A stretch of DNA of 64,000 nt, taken from the NCBI RefSeq assembly GCF_007830635.1, contig NZ_VLLA01000019.1:46097-110096 (forward strand). Direction: 5' to 3'. The notes under the pieces were generated by a model, which worked only from the letters and a program-made list of their open reading frames with translations, searched no databases and was not told where the DNA came from. This stretch comes from Bradyrhizobium huanghuaihaiense. GTDB lineage: Bacteria; Pseudomonadota; Alphaproteobacteria; Rhizobiales; Xanthobacteraceae. This document shows positions 53,407 through 62,188 of the stretch, in pieces. Within the stretch, counting starts at the first letter, position 1; the number at the start of each line of letters is the position of its first letter. A program made the position numbers and the translations under genes.

Positions 53407-54330
53407 ATGGGAACAAAAGGTACCACGTATCTCGGCATTGATGGCGGCGGAACCCGCTGCCGCGCCCGGATCGAGGACGAAAACGGCAAGACGCTCGGAG
53501 AAGCGAACGCGGGACCGGCCACAACGCGGATCGGCGTCGACAAGGCCTGGCGGTCCATCATGGAGGCCACCGAAGCGGCGGCGACCCGGGCCGGACTGAG
53601 CCGTGAGGATTTCGCCCAAATGCACGCCGGAATTGGCCTTGCCGGTATTGGCCGCCGGGGCGCGAAATCGGCGCTCAGCGAGATCGCGCATCCCTTCGCG
53701 TCCGTTAACTTGATCAGCGACGGCCTCGCGGCCTGTCTTGGCGCCCATAGCGGCGCGGACGGAGCCATTGTCGTGGCCGGCACAGGCTCGGTCGGTGTCG
53801 GCCTGGTCGACGGCCGCGAGGTCCGTCTCGCCGGTTACGGTTTTCCCGTGTCGGACGAAGGCAGCGGCGCCGACATCGGCCTGCAGGTTGTCCGATTGGC
53901 GCTGCGGGCCGCGGATCGCCGCGGCGAGTTGACGCCATTGCTTGCAGAGGTGCTGGGCGCATTCGATGATGATCCCTATCAGGCGGTGGCCTGGTCCGAA
54001 GAAGCCAGAGCCGCAGACTACGCCGCATTTGCACCGATCGTGATGCGGCACGCCAACCAGGGTGATCCGGTCGGCCGTCGCATTGTCGAACGCGCGGCCG
54101 ATGCCATTGGCGATCTGCTCGATCTATTCCTGGCGAGAGGAATCGACCGGCTCTCGCTGGTGGGTGGGCTCGCAGAAGCCATTACGCCCTGGCTGACGCC
54201 CGACCTGCGCGCCCGCCTGAAGCGTCCTGACGGCGATGCGGCGGCCGGCGCGTTACTGGTGGCGCGAGGGCGGCTTACACTACCCAGAATGGAAACCGAG
54301 CATGAGCCGGCCTCAAAGTTCCGCGTTTGA
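53407..54330 (+). CDS. BadF/BadG-type sugar kinase (N-acetylglucosamine kinase-like)
   Basis: This 307-residue kinase of the ASKHA fold starts with the phosphate-binding loop LGIDGGGTRCRARI. It has VAGTGSVGVG (phosphate 2), FPVSDEGSGADIGL and a late adenosine block SLVGGLAEAI. It probably phosphorylates GlcNAc or anhydro-MurNAc released from the cell wall or chitin. It overlaps the murQ start by 29 bp, and murQ overlaps the SIS gene, giving one operon. Confidence 0.87.
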   Translation: MGTKGTTYLGIDGGGTRCRARIEDENGKTLGEANAGPATTRIGVDKAWRSIMEATEAAATRAGLSREDFAQMHAGIGLAGIGRRGAKSALSEIAHPFASVNLISDGLAACLGAHSGADGAIVVAGTGSVGVGLVDGREVRLAGYGFPVSDEGSGADIGLQVVRLALRAADRRGELTPLLAEVLGAFDDDPYQAVAWSEEARAADYAAFAPIVMRHANQGDPVGRRIVERAADAIGDLLDLFLARGIDRLSLVGGLAEAITPWLTPDLRARLKRPDGDAAAGALLVARGRLTLPRMETEHEPASKFRV

Positions 54331-55306
54331 TGGTGCATGGATCAAGGATATGGCCACCGAAGAAGTCGATCCCCGCTTTGCCGATCTTGATGCATGGTCG
54401 CTGGCCACGGCGATGGAGGCGATGTGGGAGGGGCAGCTTGCGGCAGTCGCTGCGATCGGCCATGCCCTCCCCGCGATCACCGCGGCGACCGAAGCGGCCA
54501 AAGCGGCGCTCGGCGATCACGGTCGCCTTGTCTATGTCGGCGCCGGCACCTCGGGGCGCGTGGCGGTCCAGGACGGCGCCGAGCTGACGCCGACCTTCGC
54601 CTGGCCCAAAGAGCGCGTCCGCTTCGTCGTCGCCGGCGGAGACAGTGCCTTCGTCACCAGCATCGAGGGCGCGGAGGATGACATTGATGATGCGGTTGCG
54701 CAGATCAATGCCGTGCGGCTCACAGCTCATGATGTGGTGATTGCGGTCGCCGCCAGCGGGACAACGCCGTTCACGGTCGCGGCGCTGCAGCAGGCGGGCT
54801 CCTGCGGTGCCGTGACGGTGGGTGTCGCCAACAATCCTGGCACCGCACTGCTGGCATCGGCCAAGTTTCCTATCCTGATCGAGACTGGCCGCGAGCTGAT
54901 CGCCGGCTCCACGCGGATGAAGGCCGGCACTGCGCAGAAGGTTGTGCTCAACCTGATCTCCTCGGGGATCATGCTGCGTCTTGGCCGGGTGTATCGCGGC
55001 ATGATGGTGAACATGCAGCCGACCAATGCCAAGCTGAAGCGGCGCGCCGAGGCCATGGTGGCGCAAATCGCCGACTGCGATCCGTCGCACGCGGCACGCT
55101 CGCTCGAGCAGGCCGAAGGAGACGTCAAGACGGCAGTCCTTCTGGCGCTGGGCGTCGACAGGGCTGATGCCGAGACCATTCTGAAGGACGGCGACGGCAA
55201 TCTCCGGCGCGTGTTTGCCGAGCTCGCCAGGGATCGGGACTCGGATCGGGACTCGCATCCCAAGGCACCGGCGGCACGCAAGCAGGGCGGAGCGGTTAAG
55301 TCGTGA
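54302..55306 (+). CDS. murQ: N-acetylmuramic acid 6-phosphate etherase
   Basis: This 334-residue SIS-domain enzyme cleaves the lactyl ether of MurNAc-6-phosphate to GlcNAc-6-phosphate and D-lactate. Typical blocks are RLVYVGAGTSGRVAVQDGAE (with the catalytic Glu region), AASGTTPFT and the family-diagnostic STRMKAGTAQK. Its product is the NagA substrate, which explains the neighbouring genes. The frame opens at 54236, but homology starts at the ATG at 54302. Confidence 0.93.
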   Translation: MSRPQSSAFDGAWIKDMATEEVDPRFADLDAWSLATAMEAMWEGQLAAVAAIGHALPAITAATEAAKAALGDHGRLVYVGAGTSGRVAVQDGAELTPTFAWPKERVRFVVAGGDSAFVTSIEGAEDDIDDAVAQINAVRLTAHDVVIAVAASGTTPFTVAALQQAGSCGAVTVGVANNPGTALLASAKFPILIETGRELIAGSTRMKAGTAQKVVLNLISSGIMLRLGRVYRGMMVNMQPTNAKLKRRAEAMVAQIADCDPSHAARSLEQAEGDVKTAVLLALGVDRADAETILKDGDGNLRRVFAELARDRDSDRDSHPKAPAARKQGGAVKS

Positions 55307-56316
55307 TGACATCCGCGATGGCGAGTGAAATCCTGGAAAGCGCCGATACCGTCGCGAAAATCGTTCGCGGCCGTCCCGCCACGCGCGACATCGCGCAGCG
55401 AATTGAGATAGGCTCCGCCCCCCTGTGCGTCGTGTGTGGCCGGGGAAGCTCCGGGCATGCCGGAGTTTTCCTGAGATACCTTGTCGAGACGCGGCTTCGC
55501 CTTCCCGTTTCGGCAAGTGCCCCCTCGGTGATCACGGCATTTCGCACACCCTTGATGCTGCGCGACGCGCTGTTCATCGTGATCTCGCAATCCGGGCGCA
55601 GCCCGGATCTCGTCGCGGCGACAAGGTCGGCGCGCGCTTCGGGCGCCCGCACCATTGCCATCGTCAATACGACCTCGTCGCCGGTGGCTGACGAAGCGGA
55701 GTTCGTCGTTCCGATCGAAGCCGGCCAGGAGCATTCAGTTGCGGCGACAAAGACCGTCATCGGCTCGATGGCCGCCGGTGCCGGACTGGTTGCCGAGCTG
55801 GCGCAGGATCGTGCGCTGCGGTCAGCCCTCGACCGGCTGCCCGAACGCCTGCACCGTGCGCTGGCGCTCGACTGGTCCGGGATTGCCGATGATCTCGTCA
55901 AGGCGTCAGCCGTGTTTGTGGCAGCTCGAGGCCTGGCCCTGGGCTCGGCGCGGGAGATCGCGCTCAAGCTTTCGGAAATCCTGCGCCTGCCCTCCATCGG
56001 CTTGAGCGCCGCCGAGCTGCAGCACGGGCCACGTGCCGCGCTTTCGTCACGCACGCCCGTCGTCATGATGCGCCTCATGGATGAAACTGCGGCCAGCGTG
56101 GACGCACTTGCAGAGGAATTGCGTGAGCAGAAGTTCGCGCTGCATCTCTGCGGCGGACCGCATGGTTCGCTGCCCTGGCTGGCCGAGGACGACCCTGCCA
56201 CCGACCCGATCACCATGCTGGTTCCGGCCTACCGGATGATCGAGCAGGCGGCATGCGCCCGCGGATTTGACCCGGATCGTCCCCCTCGCCTGAGCAAGAT
56301 TACCGAGACGTTTTGA
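55306..56316 (+). CDS. SIS-domain glucosamine-6-phosphate deaminase-like protein (NagB-II type)
   Basis: This 336-residue protein has two SIS domains like the isomerase half of GlmS, without the glutaminase domain. CGRGSSGHAGVFLRYL, SQSGRSPDLVAA and the second-domain ELQHGPRAALS are seen. It should convert glucosamine-6-phosphate to fructose-6-phosphate and ammonia, completing the murQ-nagA route. The ATG overlaps the murQ stop as TGATG; a GTG at 55303 is an alternative. Confidence 0.88.
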   Translation: MTSAMASEILESADTVAKIVRGRPATRDIAQRIEIGSAPLCVVCGRGSSGHAGVFLRYLVETRLRLPVSASAPSVITAFRTPLMLRDALFIVISQSGRSPDLVAATRSARASGARTIAIVNTTSSPVADEAEFVVPIEAGQEHSVAATKTVIGSMAAGAGLVAELAQDRALRSALDRLPERLHRALALDWSGIADDLVKASAVFVAARGLALGSAREIALKLSEILRLPSIGLSAAELQHGPRAALSSRTPVVMMRLMDETAASVDALAEELREQKFALHLCGGPHGSLPWLAEDDPATDPITMLVPAYRMIEQAACARGFDPDRPPRLSKITETF

Positions 56317-56374
56317 CAGCCGAAAACGCCAGCGCGCCCAGACCCGGATCCCGACGTCGCAGGGTGAGCGGCCG

Positions 56375-58822
56375 CTAGTTCTTCCCTTGTGTCGTCGGTT
56401 CCGGATCGAGCTTGAACGTCAGCTTGTTGAGCTTGCCGGTGAACTTGAATGGCGGCTCATAGCGGTACTCCAGCAGAGCTACGCCCGTGCGGGTGTCCTG
56501 ACCGACGTCGAAGGTCTCGTCCTCGGGGAAGGTCACGGGCGTGGTATGCTCCAGAGTCTTCCGCGCCACCTCCCTACCATCCACCAACAAGACGCCGGTG
56601 CCGCCCTTGCCAAGACCGGGCGCTTCGGGCTTGAACTCGAAGACGATGGTGTGTTTCCCGGCTTCGAGCTCGGGGCCCTCCCATGTCGTGCGCTTCAGGT
56701 CGAGCAGATTGTACAGGAACACCACCTTGCCGCGCCCGGCGCCGAATTCGCCCTTGCTCAGGAACAGGCCATAGCCGCCGAAGCGGCCGCCATGGGTGAC
56801 GATCATGCCTTCGGCGCCGCCTTGCGGGATCTCCACTTCCGCCCTGATGGCATAAGCCTTGTTCAGGATGCTCGGCGCGGCGCTGGCCGGCGTGCCGATC
56901 AATTCGCCGGAGTAGGTGAATTCCGTTCGGCCAGCGGTGAGACTCGGACGTGGCGTATTCCAACGAGCCAGCGTCGAGTTGTCGAGCGGCAGGACGTTGT
57001 ACTTCTTCGCTTCGGCATAGAAGAGATCCTGCATCTGCTTGAGCTTGTCCGGCATCCTTGCCGCAAGGTCGTCGAACTGGGTGGGATCCTCCCGCACGTC
57101 GTACAGTTCCCAGTTGTAGCCGGTGATGACGTCCGGCGGCGTCGCGGTGCTCAACTCCCAAGGCAGGGTCGCGGGCGTGGTCGCAGCCACCCAGCCGTCC
57201 TGGTAGATCGCGCGGTTGCCCAGCATTTCGAAGTATTGGGTCTTGTGGGTCGTTGCCGAATCTGCGGTCGCCTTTTCCCACGTATAGGCCATGCTGACAC
57301 CCTCGATGGGATCCTGCTTGATGCCGTTGACCATCTCGGGCTGCGGGATGCCGGCCGCTTCCAGAATCGTCGGCACGATGTCGATGACGTGGTGGAATTG
57401 CCTGCGGATGCCCCCGGCGTCATTGATGTGCCCCGGCCATGACATGACCACACCCTGAGCCGTTCCACCGAAATGCGACGGCACCTGCTTCACCCATTTG
57501 AACGGTGTATCCATCGTCCATGCCCAGCCCGCGGCGAAGTGCGGGAACGTACGCTCAGATCCCCAGAACGGATACCAGAGCAACTGATCTTTCACAGGCA
57601 CAGGCACGCCATTGAAGGTCGTGAATTCATTGGGCGTGCCGTTCACCATGCCCTCGGCACTCGCGCCATTATCGCCGCCGATATAGACGATCAGCGTATT
57701 GTCGAGCTGGCCGAGGTCTTCCACGGCCTGGATCACGCGTCCGATCTCATGATCCGCGTAAGCAAGGTAGGCGCCGTAGATATCGGCTTGCCTGATGAAG
57801 AGCTTCTTCTCTTCCAGGTTCAGGGAATCCCACTCCGGCAATCCCTTTGGCCACGGTGTCAGCCTGGCGTTGTCGGGCATGATGCCGAGCCGCTTCTGAT
57901 TGGCGAAGATCTTCTCGCGCACCGTGCTCCAGCCTTCGTCGAAGAGGTGCATGTCGCTGATCTTCTTGATCCACTCGGGCGTGGGGTGATGCGGCGCATG
58001 AGTGGCACCCGGCACGTAGTAGACGAGCCACGGCTTGCCCGGCGCAACCTCCTTGAGCTGCTTGATGTACTGGATGGCTTCATCGGCCATTGCTGTTTCC
58101 AGATTCCAGCCCGGATTGTTGAGGAACGGATAGATCGCGGTCGTGTTGCGGAACAGGTTCGGTTGCCACTGGCTGGCATCGCCGCCGACGAAGCCGTAGA
58201 AATATTCGAAACCCATTCCATTCGGCCATTGATGGAATGGCCCGGCCTGGCTGGATTGATAGGAGGGCGTGTTGTGGTCCTTGCCGAACCACGACGTCGC
58301 GTAGCCGTTCTCCTTGAGAATCGTGCCAAGGGTGCCTTTATCGAGCGGTATGATCGAGTCGTAACCCGGGTACCCGGTTGCGATTTCACCCACGACACCG
58401 TACCCGACCGAGTGATGGTTACGGCCGGTGATCAGAGCTGCCCGCGTCGGCGAGCACAGCGACGTGGAATGAAAGTTGGTGTATCGCAACCCCGCCTTGG
58501 CGATGCGATCCATCGATGGCGTAGGGATGACGCCGCCGAAGGTACTGGGCGCCCCGAAGCCCTGGTCATCTGTCATGATCAGCAGCACGTTAGGCGCGCC
58601 TTTCGGCGGCACGATCCGCGGCGCCCACCACGAACTCGACTCCACGGCCTTTTCCTTGATCACGCCGCCAAACTTTGGCGGCGGCGACGGAAGTTGCTGG
58701 CCGGTGATGGTGGTCGTGGCATCAGCGGAGCCTGGAGTGCCTGTCACCTGTTGCGCAGCTGACGGAGTCCAGCCCAAGGCCAATACGAATGCGCCTGCAA
58801 ATGCGCTGCGAGGGATTCCCAT
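56375..58822 (-). CDS. Exported arylsulfatase
   Basis: This 815-residue sulfatase has a signal peptide ending near PSAAQQ (residue 25). The metal site begins with LIMTDDQGFG (Asp 85-86). The formylglycine motif CSPTR is at 123-127, followed by AALITGRNHHSVG, so Cys 123 should be converted by a formylglycine-generating enzyme. The last 200 residues form a beta-rich C-terminal domain. GGGGAG precedes the start. It stands alone between two operons, and its sulfate ester substrate is not known. Confidence 0.92.
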   Translation of the reverse strand: MGIPRSAFAGAFVLALGWTPSAAQQVTGTPGSADATTTITGQQLPSPPPKFGGVIKEKAVESSSWWAPRIVPPKGAPNVLLIMTDDQGFGAPSTFGGVIPTPSMDRIAKAGLRYTNFHSTSLCSPTRAALITGRNHHSVGYGVVGEIATGYPGYDSIIPLDKGTLGTILKENGYATSWFGKDHNTPSYQSSQAGPFHQWPNGMGFEYFYGFVGGDASQWQPNLFRNTTAIYPFLNNPGWNLETAMADEAIQYIKQLKEVAPGKPWLVYYVPGATHAPHHPTPEWIKKISDMHLFDEGWSTVREKIFANQKRLGIMPDNARLTPWPKGLPEWDSLNLEEKKLFIRQADIYGAYLAYADHEIGRVIQAVEDLGQLDNTLIVYIGGDNGASAEGMVNGTPNEFTTFNGVPVPVKDQLLWYPFWGSERTFPHFAAGWAWTMDTPFKWVKQVPSHFGGTAQGVVMSWPGHINDAGGIRRQFHHVIDIVPTILEAAGIPQPEMVNGIKQDPIEGVSMAYTWEKATADSATTHKTQYFEMLGNRAIYQDGWVAATTPATLPWELSTATPPDVITGYNWELYDVREDPTQFDDLAARMPDKLKQMQDLFYAEAKKYNVLPLDNSTLARWNTPRPSLTAGRTEFTYSGELIGTPASAAPSILNKAYAIRAEVEIPQGGAEGMIVTHGGRFGGYGLFLSKGEFGAGRGKVVFLYNLLDLKRTTWEGPELEAGKHTIVFEFKPEAPGLGKGGTGVLLVDGREVARKTLEHTTPVTFPEDETFDVGQDTRTGVALLEYRYEPPFKFTGKLNKLTFKLDPEPTTQGKN

Positions 58823-59058
58823 TGCGAGCACTCCCCAAGAACGACCAACGCGTCGCAAACATTGACAGTGCCAGGGACCAGCAGATTGATTTGAATCAAC
58901 GGCTGCGGAGCATGATACCGACCCCGCCGTTTGGTCCGATTCTCATGCAATGAGTTCGCAGCGGCGGGACGGTCGCAATCGCAAAGCCTTTGCGAATGAC
59001 ACGCTCAGCTGCAGAGATCACATATGTGATGGCTGCATTTGAAAACGCCGGGCTCGCG

Positions 59059-60369
59059 CTAGCGTTCGCGCCAGGCGCGCATCAGCTGATCGGAGAGCGG
59101 CTTGACGAGGTACGACATCACCGTGCGCTGACCGGTCTGGATGAAGGCTTCGACCGGCATGCCGGCGATCAGCTTCAGCTCGCCCAGGCGTGCGATCTCC
59201 GCCTCGGGAACGGCGATGCGGGCGACGTAGAAGCTCGCCGTGCTCTTCTGGTCGACTGCGACATCGGCAGAGACGTTGCTCACCTCGCCGTTGAGTTGAG
59301 GCGTGGTGCGCTGATTGAAGGTCGTGAAGCGCAGCAGCACCGGCTGGCCGACCGACAGACGATCGATCTCATGCGGAGGAATCCGCACCTCGACGACGAG
59401 CGCATCGTGGGCGGGGACGACGAGCATGATCTGCTCGCCGGCGCTGATGACGCCGCCGACGGTGTGCAGCGCCAGTTGATGCACGGTGCCGTCCTGCGGC
59501 GCCCGAATATCGATGCGCTTGAGCTGATCCTCGGCGGCCACGCGCTTCTCAACCAGCTCCGAGGTCTTGGCGCGGATCTCGGCGAGATCCTTTCCGACCT
59601 CGCTACGCAGATCCTGATCGATCTGCATGATCTGCAGCGTGGTCTCGGTGATCCGGCCTCTGGCTTCGGCAATGGCGGCGACCAGAGCGCCGCGTTCGCC
59701 ATGCAGACGCACCGCATCACGCTCGAGCGTGGTCAGGCGCGTGATCTGGACCAGATTCTTTCGCCACAGATCGCGCACGCCCAGAAGCTCCTGGTCGATG
59801 AAGGTGGTTTCGCGGTCTTTCGCCTGGATCTGCTCGTCGAGCCCGCGGATCTGCTCCTGAAGCTGGCCGATGCGCTCGTTGAGCTGCGCCTTCTTGCCGG
59901 CGCGGGCGACGCGGCGCAGCTCGAACAGCTTGCGTTCGCCGACGATCAGGCGAGCGACGTCCGGATCAGCGGCACGTGCAACGAGCTCCGCGGGAAAACC
60001 GAGCCAGTCCTGGCCGTCGCGCTCCGCCTCGAGCCGCGCCCGGCGCGCCGTCTGTTCGTCGAGGCTTTTTACGACGATCAGGAGATTGGCCCGTGTCACG
60101 GTCTCGTCGAGGCGTACGACCACGTCGCCGGCCTTCACCTGGGCGCCCTCACGGACGTTGAGTTCACCGACCACGCCGCCGGTCGGGTGCTGCACCTTCT
60201 TGGTGTAGCTGTCGACCACCAGCGTGCCGGAGCCGACGACGGCGCCGGCCAATTCCGTGGTCGCCGCCCAGCCGCCGACGCCGCCGGCGAGAATGACGAC
60301 TCCCGCAAGGCCGGCGCGCAGATGCCGGCGGATCGAGAGCGGAACCACGTTCATCGGCTCGCGATTCAT
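59059..60369 (-). CDS. Type I secretion membrane-fusion protein (HlyD family), second locus
   Basis: This 436-residue adaptor has an N-terminal transmembrane helix (about 18-36). A lipoyl-like half motif follows (VQHPTGGVVGELNVREGAQV), then a long coiled coil and the C-terminal HlyD signature around LLRFTTFNQRTTPQLNG. The frame extends far upstream to 61218, but the true start is the ATG at 60369, overlapping the ABC stop as ATGA. It forms a secretion system with the ABC protein and a shared TolC-like channel. Confidence 0.92.
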   Translation of the reverse strand: MNREPMNVVPLSIRRHLRAGLAGVVILAGGVGGWAATTELAGAVVGSGTLVVDSYTKKVQHPTGGVVGELNVREGAQVKAGDVVVRLDETVTRANLLIVVKSLDEQTARRARLEAERDGQDWLGFPAELVARAADPDVARLIVGERKLFELRRVARAGKKAQLNERIGQLQEQIRGLDEQIQAKDRETTFIDQELLGVRDLWRKNLVQITRLTTLERDAVRLHGERGALVAAIAEARGRITETTLQIMQIDQDLRSEVGKDLAEIRAKTSELVEKRVAAEDQLKRIDIRAPQDGTVHQLALHTVGGVISAGEQIMLVVPAHDALVVEVRIPPHEIDRLSVGQPVLLRFTTFNQRTTPQLNGEVSNVSADVAVDQKSTASFYVARIAVPEAEIARLGELKLIAGMPVEAFIQTGQRTVMSYLVKPLSDQLMRAWRER

Positions 60370-62120
60370 GGACCGGCTCCCTCGGTCACGACCTTGAGCG
60401 GCACCGGCCCCGCGCGCGGCTGCACCATCTTGGCCAGAAGCGCGTCCTTGGGTCCGAACGTCTGCACGCGCCCCTCGGCCATCACGATCAACTGGTCCAC
60501 GCCGGCGAGCGCGCTGGTGCGATGCGCGACGACGATGACAATGCCGCCCCGCGCGCGCACGCCGTGAATGGCTTGCGTCAGAGCCTGGTCGCCCTCGGCG
60601 TCGAGATTGGAGTTGGGCTCGTCGAGCACCACCAGGAAGGGATCGCGGTAGAGCGCGCGGGCGAGCGCGATGCGCTGCCGCTGCCCGGCAGAGAGCGCCG
60701 CGCCGCCTTCGCCGATCGGCGTGTCGTAGCCCTTCGGCAATCGCAGCACCATCTCGTGCACGCCGGCCGCGCGCGCGGCGGCGATCATCGCCTCCGCGTC
60801 GGGAGCCGGTTCGAAGCGGCTGATGTTCTGCGCCACCGTGCCGGCGAACAGCTCCACGTCCTGCGGCAGATAGCCGATGTGGCGGCCGAGCGCCTCGGAG
60901 CTCCATTGGTCGAGCGCGGCGCCGTCCAGCCGCACCTTGCCGCGCGCCGACACCCACACGCCGACGACGGCGCGCACCAGCGACGACTTGCCCGATGCGC
61001 TCGGACCGACGATGCCGACCCCCTGCCCCGGGTTCAACGCGAAGGAGGCTTCCATCACGACGGCGGCCTGTTCGCCCGGCGGCACCACGGAGACGGCCTC
61101 GACCACGAGGGACTTGCACGGTGGCGGCAACGGCGTCTTCTCGTCCTCGGCCGGGAGTTGTGCCCAGTGCTGCTGCAGGCGTTTCCAGCTCTGCCGGGCC
61201 GCGATCAAGCTCTTCCAATGGGCGATGGCGAGCTCGACCGGCGCGAGCGCGCGCGAGGCGAGGATCGAGCCGGCAATGATGATTCCGGCGGTCGCCTCCT
61301 GGTTGATGACGAGATAGCCGCCGACGCCGAGCACCGCCGATTGCAGCACCATGCGCAGCACCTTGGAAACGGAGCCGAAGCCGCCGGTGATATCTGCGGC
61401 ACTGCGCTGGGTGGCCATGTAGCTGTCATTGGCCTCCGCCCAGCGCGCGGCAAGCCGCCCGCGCATACCCATGGCCTGCAACACCTCGGCGTTCCGGCGG
61501 CTGGCCTCGGCGAGCGCATTGCGCTGCGCGAGCTGCCCGGTGACTTCCCTGGTTCGCTCGCGCGTCAGCCGGTTGGTCAGAAGGGTCAGAGACACCAGCA
61601 CCAGCGAGCCGATCGTCGCCGTGAGCCCGATCAGCGGATGAAACAGGAAGCAGATCGCGAGGTAGAACGGGATCCACGGCAGGTCGAACAGCGCGGTCGG
61701 GCCGAGCCCGGACAGATAGCTGCGCACCTGGTCGAGATCGCGCACCGGCTGCAGCCCGTCGCCGCTCGCGCGCGCCCGCAATGGCCAGCGCGCGACGATG
61801 TCATAGGCGCGCGCCGAGAATGCACGGTCGAGCCATTCGCCGATGCGGACGAGGATGCGCCCGCGCAGAATGTCGAGGAATGCCTGAAACACATAGAGGG
61901 CGCCGACCAGCGCGGCGAGGCCGATCAGCGTCGGCACGCTGTGGCTCGGTACAACGCGGTCGTAGACTTCCAGCATGAAGCACGAGCCGGTCAGGTACAG
62001 CACGTTCAGCATGGCGGTGATCAGGCCGAGCCCGACCAGCACGCCGCGGCAGGCGTGAAGCAGCGAGGACAGGTTTTGCGTTTGCGGCGACCGGCTGAAG
62101 TCAGGTTCTCGGAATTTCAT
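60366..62120 (-). CDS. Type I secretion ABC permease/ATPase (PrtD class), second locus
   Basis: This 584-residue half-transporter has an N-terminal membrane domain without a C39 peptidase domain and a C-terminal ATPase. Walker A is GPSASGKSS, the signature is LSAGQRQR and Walker B reads LVVLDEPNSNLD. Unlike the exporter at 12099-13835, the signature stays close to consensus. It follows the adhesin gene with a hairpin in the 68-bp spacer and overlaps the adaptor gene. The adhesin is its probable cargo. Confidence 0.93.
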   Translation of the reverse strand: MKFREPDFSRSPQTQNLSSLLHACRGVLVGLGLITAMLNVLYLTGSCFMLEVYDRVVPSHSVPTLIGLAALVGALYVFQAFLDILRGRILVRIGEWLDRAFSARAYDIVARWPLRARASGDGLQPVRDLDQVRSYLSGLGPTALFDLPWIPFYLAICFLFHPLIGLTATIGSLVLVSLTLLTNRLTRERTREVTGQLAQRNALAEASRRNAEVLQAMGMRGRLAARWAEANDSYMATQRSAADITGGFGSVSKVLRMVLQSAVLGVGGYLVINQEATAGIIIAGSILASRALAPVELAIAHWKSLIAARQSWKRLQQHWAQLPAEDEKTPLPPPCKSLVVEAVSVVPPGEQAAVVMEASFALNPGQGVGIVGPSASGKSSLVRAVVGVWVSARGKVRLDGAALDQWSSEALGRHIGYLPQDVELFAGTVAQNISRFEPAPDAEAMIAAARAAGVHEMVLRLPKGYDTPIGEGGAALSAGQRQRIALARALYRDPFLVVLDEPNSNLDAEGDQALTQAIHGVRARGGIVIVVAHRTSALAGVDQLIVMAEGRVQTFGPKDALLAKMVQPRAGPVPLKVVTEGAGP

Positions 62121-62146
62121 GCAGCATCACCAGCCCGATGTGAGGT

Positions 62147-62178
62147 GCCGGCTGCACGCCAAGGGGCGTGCAGCCGGC
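62147..62178 (-). terminator. 14-bp perfect hairpin between the adhesin gene and the exporter
   Basis: The arms 62147-62160 and 62165-62178 are perfectly complementary around the loop AAGG (core CCGGCTGCACGCC). The hairpin lies 10 bp after the adhesin stop and 26 bp before the ABC start. No T-run follows on the minus strand, so attenuation or mRNA 3'-end protection of the adhesin transcript is more likely than full termination. Confidence 0.65.
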
Positions 62179-62188
62179 GGCTTGCGGT

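Noticed and set aside
54275..55516. 413-codon minus-strand open frame opposite murQ
   Set aside because: It is antisense to murQ and has low-complexity Arg/Gly/His composition.
57473..58762. 429-codon plus-strand open frame opposite the sulfatase
   Set aside because: It is the antisense shadow of the sulfatase, which has a clear signal peptide and active site.
58990..60567. 525-codon plus-strand open frame opposite the HlyD gene
   Set aside because: It is antisense to a conserved membrane-fusion protein and its translation has no homologous pattern.
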